A stretch of DNA of 63,397 bases from Xanthobacter agilis (GCF_021730435.1 NZ_JABWGX010000027.1:1-63397); one strand, 5' to 3'. Shown: positions 35,016 through 44,966, counted from the stretch's first letter. Notes: generated by a model from the letters alone, not told the origin. Numbers and translations are program-made.

Positions 35016-38000
35016 GTGTCATCCTTCACCGACATCTTCATCCGCCGGCCGGTGCTGGCGATCGTGGTCAGCCTGATGATCCTCGTGCTCGGCCTGCGCG
35101 CCATGGGCTCCATGCCCATCCTGCAGTATCCGCGCACGCAGAATGCCATCGTGACCGTCTCGACCACCTATCCCGGCGCCGATCCGGACGTGGTGGCGGG
35201 CTTCATCACGACGCCGCTGGAAAATGCCATCGCCCAGGCGAACGGCATCGACTACATGACCTCCACCAGCACCACCGGCACCAGCACCATCACCGCCAAT
35301 TTGCGGCTCAACTACGATACCGGCAAGGCGCTGACCGAGATCAACACCAAGGTCAATTCGGTACTGAACCAATTGCCCTCCGGCACGCAGCAGCCGGTGC
35401 TGACCGTGAAGGTGGGCCAGACCATTGATGCCATGTATATCGGCTTCCGCAGCGAGGCCATCGCCGCCAACCAGATCACCGATTACCTGATCCGCGTGGT
35501 GCAGCCGAAGCTGCAGGCGGTACAGGGCGTGCAGACGGCGGAACTGCTCGGCAGCAAGACCTTCGCCATGCGCGCCTGGCTCGATCCGATCCGCCTCGCG
35601 GCCTATGGCGTGACGGCCTCGGAAGTCTCCACCGCGCTCAGCAACAACGACTACATCGCCAGCCTCGGCAACACCAAGGGCCAGATGGTACAGGTGAACC
35701 TCACCGCCTCCACGAGCCTGCACAACGTGGAGGAGTTCAGGAACCTCATCGTCAGGGAGGCGAACGGCGCCATCGTGCGCCTGAAGGACGTGGCCAACGT
35801 CACCCTCGGCTCCGACGACTATGATTCCGCCACTATGTTCAACGGGCGGGAGTCGGTCTATATCGGCATCCAGATTGCGCCCTCCGCCAATCTGCTGGAC
35901 GTCATCAAGGGCGTTCGGGCGGTGCTGCCGGACATCGAGAGCCAGCTGCCCACCGGGCTATCCATGGGCGTAATCTACGATTCCTCCGCCTTCGTGAATT
36001 CCTCCATCGAGGAGGTGATCCACACACTGGTGGAGGCGCTCGCCATTGTCACTCTGGTGGTGTTCGCCTTCCTCGGCTCCTGGCGGTCGGTGCTCATCCC
36101 GGTCATCGCCATCCCGCTGTCGCTGATCGGCACCTTCCTGATGATGCTGGCCTTCGGCTTCAGCATCAATCTGCTCACGCTGCTGGCCCTCGTGCTCGCC
36201 ATCGGCCTCGTGGTGGACGACGCCATCATCGTGGTGGAAAGCGTCAACCATCACATGGAAGAGGGGATGAGCGCCCTTCAGGCCGCCTTCGCCTCGGCGC
36301 GGCAGCTGGCCAGCCCGATCATCGCCATGACCGTGGTGCTGATCGCGGTCTATGTGCCCATCGGCTTCCAGGGGGGCCTCACCGGCGCCCTCTTCACCGA
36401 GTTCGCGTTCACGCTGGTGGGCGCGGTGACGATCTCCGCCATCGTGGCGCTGACGTTGACGCCGATGATGTCCGCCTACATGCTGAAGCCGGTGGACCAT
36501 GCGGGCGGCGATCTGGAATCCCGCATGGTGTTGGCGGTGGACCGGGTGATGGGTGCCGTCACCGCCGCCTATTCCCGCTCGCTCTCGGGCGCGCTCAACT
36601 ACATGCCCGTCACCGCCGTGTTCGCCGGCCTCGTGCTGTGCAGCATCTACTGGTTGTACGGCACGGCCCAGAGCGAGCTGGCGCCGGAGGAGGACCAGGG
36701 CATCATCCTGGCCCAGAGCATCTCCGCCCCCAACGCGACGCTGCAGCAGAAGCAACTCTACAACCGGCAGACCTTCGAAATCTTCGACAAGCATCCCGAG
36801 ACCGAGACGGTCTTCCAGGTGGAGAGCACCGGCAGCAGCATCGCTGGCTGGGTGTTGAAGCCATGGGACGAACGCAAGGCCACCACCAAGACCCTCCAGC
36901 CCCTGATCCAGCAGGAGCTGAGTGAAGTCGCCGGCCAGAAGATCGTGGCATTCCAGACCTCACCTCTGCCGGGCTCCAACGGCTTGCCGATGCAGGTCGT
37001 CATCGGAACCTCGGATGGGTTCGACAAGCTCAACGAGGTGGCCGCGAAATTCATGCAGGAGGCGCTGGACACCGGCCTGTTCATCTTCCTCAACAACGAT
37101 CTCAAGATCGACCAGCCGCAGGCCTCCATCGTCATCGACCGGGAGAAGACCTCCCTCCTCGGCCTCTCCATGAGCGACGTGGGCGGCGCGCTTTCCTCGC
37201 TGCTGGGCGGCGGCTATGTGAACTATTTCAGCCTCGACGGACGGTCCTACAAGGTCATCCCGCAGGTGAAGCAGGAGGCGCGGCTCAATACGGACCAAGT
37301 GCTTGACTATTACATGCGCATGAGCGACGGGACCATGATCCCGCTGTCGACGGTGGCGCGCATCGAGACCAAGACCGTGCCGGAATCCCTCAACCACTTC
37401 CAGCAGGTGAATGCCGCCACCATCGCCGGCGTGGTCGCGCCCGGGGTGACCACGGGCGATGCCATCACCGCGCTGAAGGATCTTGCGAAACGCACCCTGC
37501 CCACGGGCTACACGCTCGATTTCGGCGGCGCCTCACGGCAATACGTGCAGGAAAGCGGCGGCTTCGTCACCACCTTTGCCTTCGCGCTGATCGTGATCTT
37601 CCTGTCGCTGGCCGCGCTGTTCAACAGCTTCCGCGATCCCGTGGTGATCCTGCTGTCGGTGCCCATGTCGCTCGCCGGAGCGCTTCTGTTCATAAGCATC
37701 GGCATCGGCGGAGCCAGCATCAACATCTATACTCAGGTGGGACTGACCACCCTGATGGGGCTCATCAGCAAGCACGGCATCTTGATGCTGGAGGTGGCGA
37801 ACGAGTTGCAGCTCGACGGCAAATCCAAGCGTGAGGCCATCATCGAGGCGGCCACGCTCCGCCTGCGGCCGATCCTGATGACAACGGCAGCCATGGTGCT
37901 CGGCGTCGTACCGCTGATCTTCGCCTCCGGCGCGGGCGCCGCCTCGCGCTACAATCTCGGCCTCGTCATCGCCACGGGCCTCGCCATCGGCACCCTGTTC

Positions 38001-38102
38001 ACACTCTATGTGGTGCCCACTGCCTATGTGCTGATGGGCCAGACCCACCGCCGCGAAGAAGGCGAAGGCGCGGCAGCTCCGGCTCCAGCTCCGGCCGAAT
38101 AG
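35016..38102 (+). CDS. RND multidrug efflux permease (HAE1/AcrB-MexB-like)
   Basis: This 1028-residue inner-membrane pump starts with the family N-terminus FTDIFIRRPVLAIVVSLMIL. It contains the proton-relay aspartates in LAIGLVVDDAIIVVESVNHHMEEG, the first large periplasmic loop and the second half beginning at about residue 540. The GTG start follows GGAGG. It exports hydrophobic compounds by proton antiport. The phenol island nearby makes aromatic or solvent efflux plausible, but the substrate is unknown. Confidence 0.95.
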   Translation: MSSFTDIFIRRPVLAIVVSLMILVLGLRAMGSMPILQYPRTQNAIVTVSTTYPGADPDVVAGFITTPLENAIAQANGIDYMTSTSTTGTSTITANLRLNYDTGKALTEINTKVNSVLNQLPSGTQQPVLTVKVGQTIDAMYIGFRSEAIAANQITDYLIRVVQPKLQAVQGVQTAELLGSKTFAMRAWLDPIRLAAYGVTASEVSTALSNNDYIASLGNTKGQMVQVNLTASTSLHNVEEFRNLIVREANGAIVRLKDVANVTLGSDDYDSATMFNGRESVYIGIQIAPSANLLDVIKGVRAVLPDIESQLPTGLSMGVIYDSSAFVNSSIEEVIHTLVEALAIVTLVVFAFLGSWRSVLIPVIAIPLSLIGTFLMMLAFGFSINLLTLLALVLAIGLVVDDAIIVVESVNHHMEEGMSALQAAFASARQLASPIIAMTVVLIAVYVPIGFQGGLTGALFTEFAFTLVGAVTISAIVALTLTPMMSAYMLKPVDHAGGDLESRMVLAVDRVMGAVTAAYSRSLSGALNYMPVTAVFAGLVLCSIYWLYGTAQSELAPEEDQGIILAQSISAPNATLQQKQLYNRQTFEIFDKHPETETVFQVESTGSSIAGWVLKPWDERKATTKTLQPLIQQELSEVAGQKIVAFQTSPLPGSNGLPMQVVIGTSDGFDKLNEVAAKFMQEALDTGLFIFLNNDLKIDQPQASIVIDREKTSLLGLSMSDVGGALSSLLGGGYVNYFSLDGRSYKVIPQVKQEARLNTDQVLDYYMRMSDGTMIPLSTVARIETKTVPESLNHFQQVNAATIAGVVAPGVTTGDAITALKDLAKRTLPTGYTLDFGGASRQYVQESGGFVTTFAFALIVIFLSLAALFNSFRDPVVILLSVPMSLAGALLFISIGIGGASINIYTQVGLTTLMGLISKHGILMLEVANELQLDGKSKREAIIEAATLRLRPILMTTAAMVLGVVPLIFASGAGAASRYNLGLVIATGLAIGTLFTLYVVPTAYVLMGQTHRREEGEGAAAPAPAPAE

Positions 38103-38206
38103 GCCTCGGCTGGAGCCGGCATGGTCTCGTCGGCGGAAGCGAGATATGCAGCAAGCGCTTGCCCATATAGATCTTCGGAGGCTCTCCGGTCATCGGATGA
38201 CCACAG

Positions 38207-39367
38207 CTAGTCCGGCGCCACGGTGCCGGCTTGAGCCGCGATCTCATCGCACTGACCTTCGGCGGCCAGATCGCGGATTGCCGTTTTTGGGTCGGCGTCG
38301 ATCTGATCCAGCGCCAGCAGGAGCGACGCGACCCGGTTTGCCGAAGATGTCCATTCGGCAAGGTGGGCATAGCTGTCGGGAATCCAATTGAAGGCGCTCT
38401 GCACGATGACGAACGCCGCCGCCGCCTGAACCACTTCACCAAGGCTCATCAAGCCGGATAGGTACTTCGGCGTGCACAGCAGCAGACCGACAATCGGCGT
38501 CAGCAGCAGGTTGGTCTGCGAAACCAGGGTCATCCGCATGAGCTGCCAGCAGAGCAGACGCCATTGCGAAATCACCTTTGTCAGGGCCGCGCCGATGGTG
38601 CGGTGTCCGTCCTGCCGCCCGTCAGGCACTGCAGTGCCTTCACCGTGGGCCCGCAAATTGGCGCCGATCGAGCGCAGCTCCGCTTCGGCGCGTTTGCTCT
38701 CCGCCATCACCCGCATCAGATGGCGGCCGATGAGCATCATCGCGGCGGTGCTCAGGATGGAATAGGCCACCACCGAAATCACGAGGTATCCCGGAATGGA
38801 AAGCGTGAACCCGTCGGTGGTGACATCGAGGCTGCCGCCCACGCTCCAGAGAACGCCGATGAAGGTCCCGGCGGTGAGAACGGATGAAATCAGGCCGACC
38901 ACAAGGTCAACGGGCAGATCTGTCGCGACCTTCCCGTCCTCGGCGATCCGATATTCAGGAGTCTGATGCTCGCCCAGCATGTATTGGAGCTGGACCGAGC
39001 GACCGTTTCCAAGCCAGAAATCATAAAGATGCCTGCCCAGCCACGCGCGCCATTCGCGCTGCGTGGTCATGCGGACCCAGACCGAGGCGATGGCGAGAGC
39101 GATGCTCGCGGCCGCAAGCGGGATGAAATGCACGGCTTGCACCCAGAGCGCCATGCCGTCCCTTCGCTCAAGGGCATTGAAGAAATAGCGGTTCCAGAAG
39201 TTCAGTTCATACTGGGTCAGAAGCTGGAGAAATATGGTGGCCACCATCACGGCAACCAGCAGCCAGGCGCGCCAAGCCGAGCGGCCCCGCCAGAATCCCG
39301 TTGCGCTTTCCCAGAACCGCCCGAGCAAGCGCCTTTGATCGGGAGCGAGATAGGGATCAAGCAACAT
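38207..39367 (-). CDS. SbmA/BacA-like permease (ABC_membrane_2 type, no ATPase domain)
   Basis: The 386-residue product has about six membrane helices and the family blocks LTQYELNFWNRYFFNALERRDG, TTQREWRAWLGRHLYDFWL, EYRIAEDGKVATDLP and SAFNWIPDSYAHLAEWTSSANRV. In YddA-type transporters such a membrane half is followed by an ATP-binding domain. Here the protein stops soon after the last helix, as in SbmA/BacA peptide and vitamin importers, which are proton-driven. The frame is open to 39526; the ATG at 39367 has GGA eight bases upstream and gives a length close to SbmA. The function is inferred from family. Confidence 0.8.
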   Translation of the reverse strand: MLLDPYLAPDQRRLLGRFWESATGFWRGRSAWRAWLLVAVMVATIFLQLLTQYELNFWNRYFFNALERRDGMALWVQAVHFIPLAAASIALAIASVWVRMTTQREWRAWLGRHLYDFWLGNGRSVQLQYMLGEHQTPEYRIAEDGKVATDLPVDLVVGLISSVLTAGTFIGVLWSVGGSLDVTTDGFTLSIPGYLVISVVAYSILSTAAMMLIGRHLMRVMAESKRAEAELRSIGANLRAHGEGTAVPDGRQDGHRTIGAALTKVISQWRLLCWQLMRMTLVSQTNLLLTPIVGLLLCTPKYLSGLMSLGEVVQAAAAFVIVQSAFNWIPDSYAHLAEWTSSANRVASLLLALDQIDADPKTAIRDLAAEGQCDEIAAQAGTVAPD

Positions 39368-39621
39368 CAAATCGATCCGAAAAATGCCGGCTCCCATGCC
39401 CGCGGCCGCCAGACCACACACCGGCGGCTCATCCGAGAGGGGGGCGGCGCGCGCAAGAAGGCGCCAAGTCGAAGCCTGACCCGCGCAGCGCGCATCCGCA
39501 CCCGGCGGCGCCGGGCGGCCCTCCACGGGCGGTCTTTTGCGGCCTGTGATCTCGTGTTCTGCGCGAGCAGGGTCATTGGGCCTCCGTTACCGCGAGACGC
39601 CGGCGGCAATGGGCGCCGCAG

Positions 39622-39661
39622 CAACAGGAGACGCGCAACGGCATCGCGTCTTCTCCTGTTG
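39622..39661. repeat. Strong orphan stem-loop
   Basis: CAACAGGAGACGCG pairs with CGCGT-CT-TCTCCTGTTG, a stem of about 14 base pairs with a two-base bulge and a 9-base loop. It lies in a 587-base region with no supported gene, between the SbmA-like gene and the 48-aa gene. It could end an unseen transcript or be part of a small RNA. Confidence 0.5.
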
Positions 39662-39954
39662 TCGAGACTTTACTCATCTAAGAAGCGGCGCACGGTTTCG
39701 CAATTGCACGCGGCGTCGCGTCGCTCCGCTTCGCGGTGCCGCTGCGCCCCGTTCACGCTGTCCGGAGGCCGGCGCCCTGTTCAGCCGTGGGGTAATCTGC
39801 CACTATCGGTGTCGGGTTCGTCCGCATTGGAAAGGAACGAACACCTGCGGCCACCGCGGCGCTTGAAACCGCGGTCCCGGATATGGAATCGAACCGAATT
39901 CGGCCTTGTCCTGGGGCATCCGCTTCCGGCCGCACCGCACGGGGGGCACACGCG

Positions 39955-40101
39955 ATGAATCGGAATCTTCTCTACCTCGTTATTGGGGCGCTCGTGGTCG
40001 TCATCGCGGTCGTAGGCTACCAGCTTTACAAGGAGCAGCAAAAGCCTTCCGGTATCGAGATCAATCTCGGAAAGAACGGGATTTCCATCGAGGAGAAGTA
40101 G
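39955..40101 (+). CDS. Small single-pass membrane protein (48 aa)
   Basis: The product has one N-terminal helix (MNRNLLYLVIGALVVVIAVV), a charged linker YQLYKEQQKP and the C-terminal motif GIEINLGKNGISIEEK. I have seen this pattern in conserved hypothetical proteins of Hyphomicrobiales, from memory and unchecked. The ATG follows a GGGGGG run. The function is unknown; location at the start of the stress-type island suggests an envelope role. Confidence 0.72.
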   Translation: MNRNLLYLVIGALVVVIAVVGYQLYKEQQKPSGIEINLGKNGISIEEK

Positions 40102-40502
40102 TGACACCCTGCATGCGCCGGGTGGGTGGCCACTCCGTCGGGTGCGGGGCGACGGAATTGCGCGGCGAGCCGATCGCGTCTGGGGCCCTGCCAAGGAAGA
40201 GCGCGCCATGCCGGTGAAAGTCCGCTTTGTCATCTTCCTGCGCGACGACTTCACGGGCCGGTTTCTGACCCGCCGGCAAAGGGGCGAGCGGCAAAGGGGC
40301 GAGCGGCAGAGTGGCGACCGGCGGACGACGCGGCCGGAGGCTTTCACCGGCGTGCGCAACGCCGCCTCTCCCCGCAGGCGCGTGCTGGAGATAGGCACCG
40401 CCGCGATCCGGTCGCGCCCGGTACCGCGCGCGCACTTAAGAGCGCGCGCATTTTCCGCCGTATATCGAGCATGCAGCATCGTCGCGGACTGAGGGGCGCA
40501 CC
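40102..40502. other. Stretch without a convincing gene, contains a short tandem repeat
   Basis: A 116-codon frame (40142-40492) is open, but its product is arginine-rich, unlike any family I know, and spans the 15-base tandem repeat. I do not call it a gene with confidence. Confidence 0.4.
40275..40319. repeat. 15-base tandem repeat, three units
   Basis: Units at 40275, 40290 and 40305 read GGCAAAGGGGCGAGC, the same again, and GGCAGAGTGGCGACC (three changes). It would encode a GERQR-type repeat if translated. Confidence 0.7.
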
Positions 40503-43076
40503 GTGAACGTGATCGACGCACCGCCCCAGGACAAGCGGTCTGACGACCTGCGCACCTTCTGGGTGCAGACGCCTGAAGTGGTCTGCACCCGCCTCCATTG
40601 CGGGACCGCCGGCCTGACCTCGGACGACGCCCAGCGGCGGCTTGCGGAATACGGGCCCAACAGCGATGTCGAGGCGCGATCCGTCAGCCCTACGCGGGCG
40701 ATCTTGCGGCGGCTGCTGGAACCCCTCTCCTTGATCCTGCTCGCGGCCGGCATCGTCTCGGTGGCGACCGGCGATGGGGTCGGCGGGTCGATCATCGTGG
40801 TGATCCTGATGGTCTCCATCGGGCTCGACACGCTGCAGGAGGGCCACGCCGCCAAGACCGCGGAGATCCTGCGGCGGTCGGTGGCACTCAAGGCCGAGGT
40901 CAGGCGCGACGGCGCCTTCCGCGAGATCGAGGTGGACCATGTGGTGCCCGGCGACATCCTGCGGGTGCGAGCCGGCGACATCATCCCCGCCGATGCACTG
41001 ATCCTGGAGAGCCGCGCCTTCACCGCCGGCGAAGCCGCCCTGACCGGGGAGCCCTATCCGGTGGAAAAGCGCGCGGGGCCCGCCGCGGGGGCAAGCCCCG
41101 GCGAGGCGTCGAATGCCCTGTTCCGCGGCGCGGTGGCGCAGACCGGGGAGGCGCTCGCGCTCGCCGTCGGCACCGGGCGGAACACCGTGTTCGGCGCCGC
41201 CGCCTCGGCGCTGGCGCAGGCGCAGGAGCCCTCGCCATTCGAGCGCGACCTGCACCAGTTCGGCCTGATGATCGCCCGCCTGACCCTTGCTCTGGTGCTG
41301 GTGGTGCTCGCCACGCGGGTGCTGCTCGGGCGGCCGGCGTTGGATTCGCTGATGTTCGCCGTGGCGCTGGCGGTGGGCCTCACCCCCGAGCTCCTGCCCA
41401 TGATCACCACCGTCACCCTCGCCCGCGGCGCCATGCGGATGGCGCGGCGCAAGGTCATCGTCAAGCGCCTGGCCTCGATCCACGATCTCGGCGCCATGAC
41501 GGTATTGTGCACCGACAAGACCGGCACCCTGACCTCGGCCGAGATTTCGCTCGCCCGCAGCCTCGACGCCGCGGGTACCGACGATCCGCGGGCAGCCCGG
41601 CTCGGCGCCGTCGCGGCCGACCTCGGCGGTGATCGCGGCGCGCTCGATGCCGCGCTGGTGGCGGGTTCCGCGGATGCCGCGAAAGGCTGGACCCTGTGCG
41701 GCCGGCACGCCTTCGATTTCTCGCGCCGGCTCGGATCGGTGCTGGCCATCGGGCCGGAGGGCCCGCTGCTGATCGTCAAGGGCGCGCCCGAGGCGGTGGT
41801 GGCGCTGTGCACGGCGCAGCGGCGGGGCGGCGCCATCGCACCCCTGGACGAGACCCAGCGGGCGGCGGCGCTCGACCGTGTCCATGCCCTGGCGCGGGAT
41901 GGGCTGCGCACCATCGCCATCGCCTCCCGCCCGTGGTCGGGCGCCACCCACGAGGTGGAGGCGGCAGACGAGCGAAACCTCATCTTCGAGGGGCTGTGCG
42001 CGTTCGCCGATCCACCCAAGGCCACGGCGGCGGCGGCCATCGCCCGGCTCGGCGCCGCCGGGATTCGGCTGAAGATCCTGTCCGGCGACGATCCGGTCGT
42101 GGTGAAGCGCCTGGCCGGCCTCGTCGGGTTGAACGCCGAGACCGTGCTGTCGGGCACCGACATCGCCGCGCTCAGCGACGACGCGCTGGCGGTCCGGGTG
42201 CGCAGCGTGGACGCCTACGGGCGGCTCGCGCCGGACCAGAAATCCCGCATCGTGAAGGCCTTGCAGGCCGGGGGCGCGGTTGTCGGCTATCTCGGCGACG
42301 GCATCAACGACGCGCCGGCGCTGAAGGCCGGTGACATCGGGCTGTCGGTGGCGGGAGCGACCGGCGTCGCCCAAGCCGCCGCCGACATGATCCTGCTCGC
42401 CTCCGACCTGGAAGTGGTGGCCGATGGCGTCCAGGAGGGCCGGCGGACCTTCGTCAACATCCTCAAATATGTGCGCATGGGGGCGAGCTCGAACTTCGGC
42501 AACATGCTGTCCATGGCGGTCGCCTCCATCGCCTTGCCGTTCCTGCCCATGCTGCCGACGCAAATCCTCCTCAACAACCTGCTCTACGATCTCTCGGAAG
42601 TCGGCATCCCCCTGGACGATGTCCGCGCCGAGGCGACCCAAAGGCCGCAGGTTTGGGACATGCCGGCCCTCATGCGGTTCGCCGGCGTAATGGGACCGCT
42701 CTCCTCCCTGTTCGATTTCCTGACCTTCGGCGCGCTGCTGTTCGTGTTCCACGCCACCCCGGACCAGTTCCGGACCGCATGGTTCCTGGAATCCATGGCG
42801 ACGCAGATCCTCGTCATCTTCATCATCCGCACCAATGGCCGCCCCTGGCGGGACCTGCCCGGTCCGGCGCTGGCCGTCTCCTCGCTGGCGGCGCTGTTGG
42901 TGGCGCTGGCGCTGCCCTTCACGCCCCTGGGTGACTGGTTCGGCTTTGTGGCCCCACCGCCGGGCATGCTCGCCGGCATTGCCGTCGTCGTGGTCGTCTA
43001 TCTCGTCTGTGCGGAGGTGCTGAAGCCCCTGGCCCTGCGCCGACGGCGCCGGACGCGCGGGACGCATCGGCGTTGA
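40503..43076 (+). CDS. P3B-type cation ATPase (Mg2+-importing, MgtA/MgtB-like)
   Basis: This 857-residue P-type ATPase starts at GTG. It has TGEPYPVEKR in the actuator region, PELLPMITTVTLARGAMRMA in membrane helix 4, the phosphorylated Asp338 in LCTDKTGTLT and GDGINDAPALKAGDIGLSV in the hinge. The stretch SNFGNMLSMAVASIALPFLPMLPTQILLNNLLYD-like matches the Mg2+ ATPases MgtA/MgtB. Those import Mg2+ down its gradient at the cost of ATP. No adjacent mgtC was found and no riboswitch could be recognised upstream. Transport specificity is inferred. Confidence 0.87.
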   Translation: MNVIDAPPQDKRSDDLRTFWVQTPEVVCTRLHCGTAGLTSDDAQRRLAEYGPNSDVEARSVSPTRAILRRLLEPLSLILLAAGIVSVATGDGVGGSIIVVILMVSIGLDTLQEGHAAKTAEILRRSVALKAEVRRDGAFREIEVDHVVPGDILRVRAGDIIPADALILESRAFTAGEAALTGEPYPVEKRAGPAAGASPGEASNALFRGAVAQTGEALALAVGTGRNTVFGAAASALAQAQEPSPFERDLHQFGLMIARLTLALVLVVLATRVLLGRPALDSLMFAVALAVGLTPELLPMITTVTLARGAMRMARRKVIVKRLASIHDLGAMTVLCTDKTGTLTSAEISLARSLDAAGTDDPRAARLGAVAADLGGDRGALDAALVAGSADAAKGWTLCGRHAFDFSRRLGSVLAIGPEGPLLIVKGAPEAVVALCTAQRRGGAIAPLDETQRAAALDRVHALARDGLRTIAIASRPWSGATHEVEAADERNLIFEGLCAFADPPKATAAAAIARLGAAGIRLKILSGDDPVVVKRLAGLVGLNAETVLSGTDIAALSDDALAVRVRSVDAYGRLAPDQKSRIVKALQAGGAVVGYLGDGINDAPALKAGDIGLSVAGATGVAQAAADMILLASDLEVVADGVQEGRRTFVNILKYVRMGASSNFGNMLSMAVASIALPFLPMLPTQILLNNLLYDLSEVGIPLDDVRAEATQRPQVWDMPALMRFAGVMGPLSSLFDFLTFGALLFVFHATPDQFRTAWFLESMATQILVIFIIRTNGRPWRDLPGPALAVSSLAALLVALALPFTPLGDWFGFVAPPPGMLAGIAVVVVVYLVCAEVLKPLALRRRRRTRGTHRR

Positions 43077-43256
43077 GCCGCGTAGAGCGGGGCGTGCAAG
43101 ATTGAGTAGTTTCCGACCCTGCTCTTTCGGCTTTCCCGCGCGCTAACGTGCGGACGGTGCGGTTCCCCCGCCGCGGCATGCCGCGATCGCGCCCTACCGG
43201 CGGCGGCGTTCTGCCGCCGGTAGACTGTCCGGCCGCGCCCACCGGGAGATCCAGAC

Positions 43257-43739
43257 ATGGTGTTCACCCATAATACGCTGTCGGAGAACATCCGGGTCCA
43301 GTCGGTCGAACTGTTGAACCGTCACCTCGCCGCGGCCATCGATCTGCACGCCCAGGTCAAGCACGCCCATTGGAACGTACGGGGGCCGGGCTTCATCGCC
43401 GTCCACGAGCTGTTCGACAAGGTGGCGGGAGAAGTGGACGCCTATACCGACCAGATTGCCGAACGGGCCGGCGCTCTCGGCGGCGTCGCGCGCGGTACCG
43501 TCCAGACCGCGATGGAGCGCTCGTTCCTCACCACCTATGCCCTCGACATCGCCGACCCGAAGGAACACGTCTTTGCCGTTGCCGCGACGCTGGCCGCGTT
43601 CGGCCAGTCAGCACGGGAGGCCAGCGACCTGGCGGCGGGCTTCGGCGACGCGAACACCGCCGACCTGTTCACCCACATCTCGCGCGGGCTCGACCAACAG
43701 ATCTGGCTGGTCGAATCCCATATCGATCCAGAGCAATGA
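43257..43739 (+). CDS. dps: Dps-family DNA-protecting ferritin
   Basis: This 160-residue ferritin-like protein has the Dps signature: His38 in KHAHWNVRGPGF, His50 and Asp54 in VHELFDKVAGEVD, and Asp65-Glu69 near DQIAERA form the inter-subunit ferroxidase sites. It forms dodecamers that oxidise Fe(II) with peroxide and shield DNA. The N-terminus is short, so DNA binding may be weak. It lies in the stress-type island, with the next small frame overlapping its stop. Confidence 0.93.
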   Translation: MVFTHNTLSENIRVQSVELLNRHLAAAIDLHAQVKHAHWNVRGPGFIAVHELFDKVAGEVDAYTDQIAERAGALGGVARGTVQTAMERSFLTTYALDIADPKEHVFAVAATLAAFGQSAREASDLAAGFGDANTADLFTHISRGLDQQIWLVESHIDPEQ

Positions 43740-43927
43740 AAACGATTTCGACTTCCGCGAACCTATTCCACCGCCATGGGCGCCGCCTCCAGCACGCGGA
43801 GCTGACCGTGTTCCGGCTCGACCGGCATTCGACGGTCGCACCGATCAACCGCGCCGCCTCGACCCGCGCGGTGCGCATCGACGTCTGGGTGAATGAAGGG
43901 GGAGCGGGGGGCGACGTGGGCCGATGA
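43736..43927 (+). CDS. Possible small protein between dps and the receiver gene (63 aa)
   Basis: This frame begins in the ATGA overlap with the dps stop and ends overlapping the receiver-gene ATG by four bases, as translationally coupled genes do. The product starts MKTISTSANLFHRHGRRLQH and has no recognised domain. The gap would otherwise be 184 bases of non-coding DNA. Only the overlaps argue for it. Confidence 0.35.
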   Translation: MKTISTSANLFHRHGRRLQHAELTVFRLDRHSTVAPINRAASTRAVRIDVWVNEGGAGGDVGR

Positions 43928-44298
43928 CCGCGCTGCGGATCCTCATTGTGGAAGACGATGCCGTCATTGGCATGCACCTCGCCGAAGTCCTGGAGGGGAT
44001 GGGGCATGACGTCTGCTCCATCGAGGCCACCGAAGCCGGTGCGGTGGCGGCCGCCGATCGCGACCGACCGGATCTGATGATCGTCGATGCGTGGCTGCAG
44101 GACGGCAGCGGCGTCTGCGCGGTCAAGACCATATGCCGGAACGGACATGTGCCGCATGTCTTCATCAGCGGTGATGTCGCGCGCGTCAAGGCCGCCCTGC
44201 CGGCGGCGGTCGTGGTCCAGAAGCCGTTTCGGGAGGATGTTCTCGCCCGCATCATCCAGCACGTCATCGACGATATGGTCGCGCCCCGGTCTCCATGA
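43924..44298 (+). CDS. Stand-alone receiver-domain response regulator
   Basis: This 124-residue protein is a single receiver domain: acidic pair in VEDDAV, phosphoacceptor Asp55 in DLMIVDAWLQDGSG, the Ser/Thr switch near FISGD, and the conserved lysine in VVQKPF. There is no output domain, so it would act by protein contact or phosphotransfer. The nearest kinase is the large CheB-CheR-kinase fusion about 2 kb away, which makes a partnership possible. Confidence 0.9.
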   Translation: MTALRILIVEDDAVIGMHLAEVLEGMGHDVCSIEATEAGAVAAADRDRPDLMIVDAWLQDGSGVCAVKTICRNGHVPHVFISGDVARVKAALPAAVVVQKPFREDVLARIIQHVIDDMVAPRSP

Positions 44299-44392
44299 CG
44301 ACCGCCGCGCGGGAGGCGATGCCCGCCCGCGACGCCCCTTTACCTGCGGCGCCCACCGATCGGCGCGGGCAGCCGCACCGACGCAGCCAGGA

Positions 44393-44569
44393 TCAGGGGC
44401 GTCCGAAATTCAGTCCCTGGAGGCCGCCCACCAGCCACAACACGAGGATGATGAGCAACAGAAGGCCGAGCACGCCGCCCAGCCCGCGACCGCCGTAGCG
44501 GTTGAAGCCGTAATAGCCGCCGCCGCCAAACAGTAAAATCAGAATGACGATGATGAGTAAGGTCGACAC
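44393..44569 (-). CDS. Small glycine-rich two-helix membrane protein (DUF3309-like, 58 aa)
   Basis: It starts at GTG with GGAGG seven bases upstream. The product reads MSTLLIIVILILLFGGGG, then a Tyr/Gly-rich turn (YYGFNRYGGRGLGG) and a second helix VLGLLLLIILVLWLVGG. This resembles the small hydrophobic DUF3309 proteins, abundant and stress-linked in alphaproteobacteria. No function is established. Confidence 0.75.
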   Translation of the reverse strand: MSTLLIIVILILLFGGGGYYGFNRYGGRGLGGVLGLLLLIILVLWLVGGLQGLNFGRP

Positions 44570-44966
44570 GTTCGGACCTCCATGGATTGAGTTTACAATT
44601 TGGGCCGATCTTCGGCCCTGCCCCGTCGGAGTGTTCGCAGGCGTCGGACGCGTGGGAAATCACGCCATGGACACACGCCGTCATCTCAAGCTCACTTTAT
44701 CCGGTTGAGAGCGAGGCGGCAGGCTCGGAAACTACTTAGAGCGAATGATTTAAGGCGAATGGTCGGGCGCCAATGATTTGCCGCGAGTGATTTGGCATAT
44801 GCGGGCGCCAGCCCGCAGCGGAAGTCCCGCGGCGATACCCCGTTCCAGCTCCCGAACATCAGGCGTTCAAGCCCCCGGAGCATATCGCGCCCGAGGCCAG
44901 CCCGGCACCGAGGGGAGACGCCGTCGCCGATCGACAACACCTGCCCCCTGCCTGTGAGTATTTTCC

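Noticed and set aside
40142-40492. A 116-codon frame spanning the 15-base tandem repeat
   Set aside because: Arginine-rich, repeat-containing, no homologous pattern; kept only as a repeat.
40344-43067. A 907-codon open frame antisense to the P-type ATPase
   Set aside because: It mirrors the third-position GC of the real gene, and its His/Gln/Arg-rich product has no motif.
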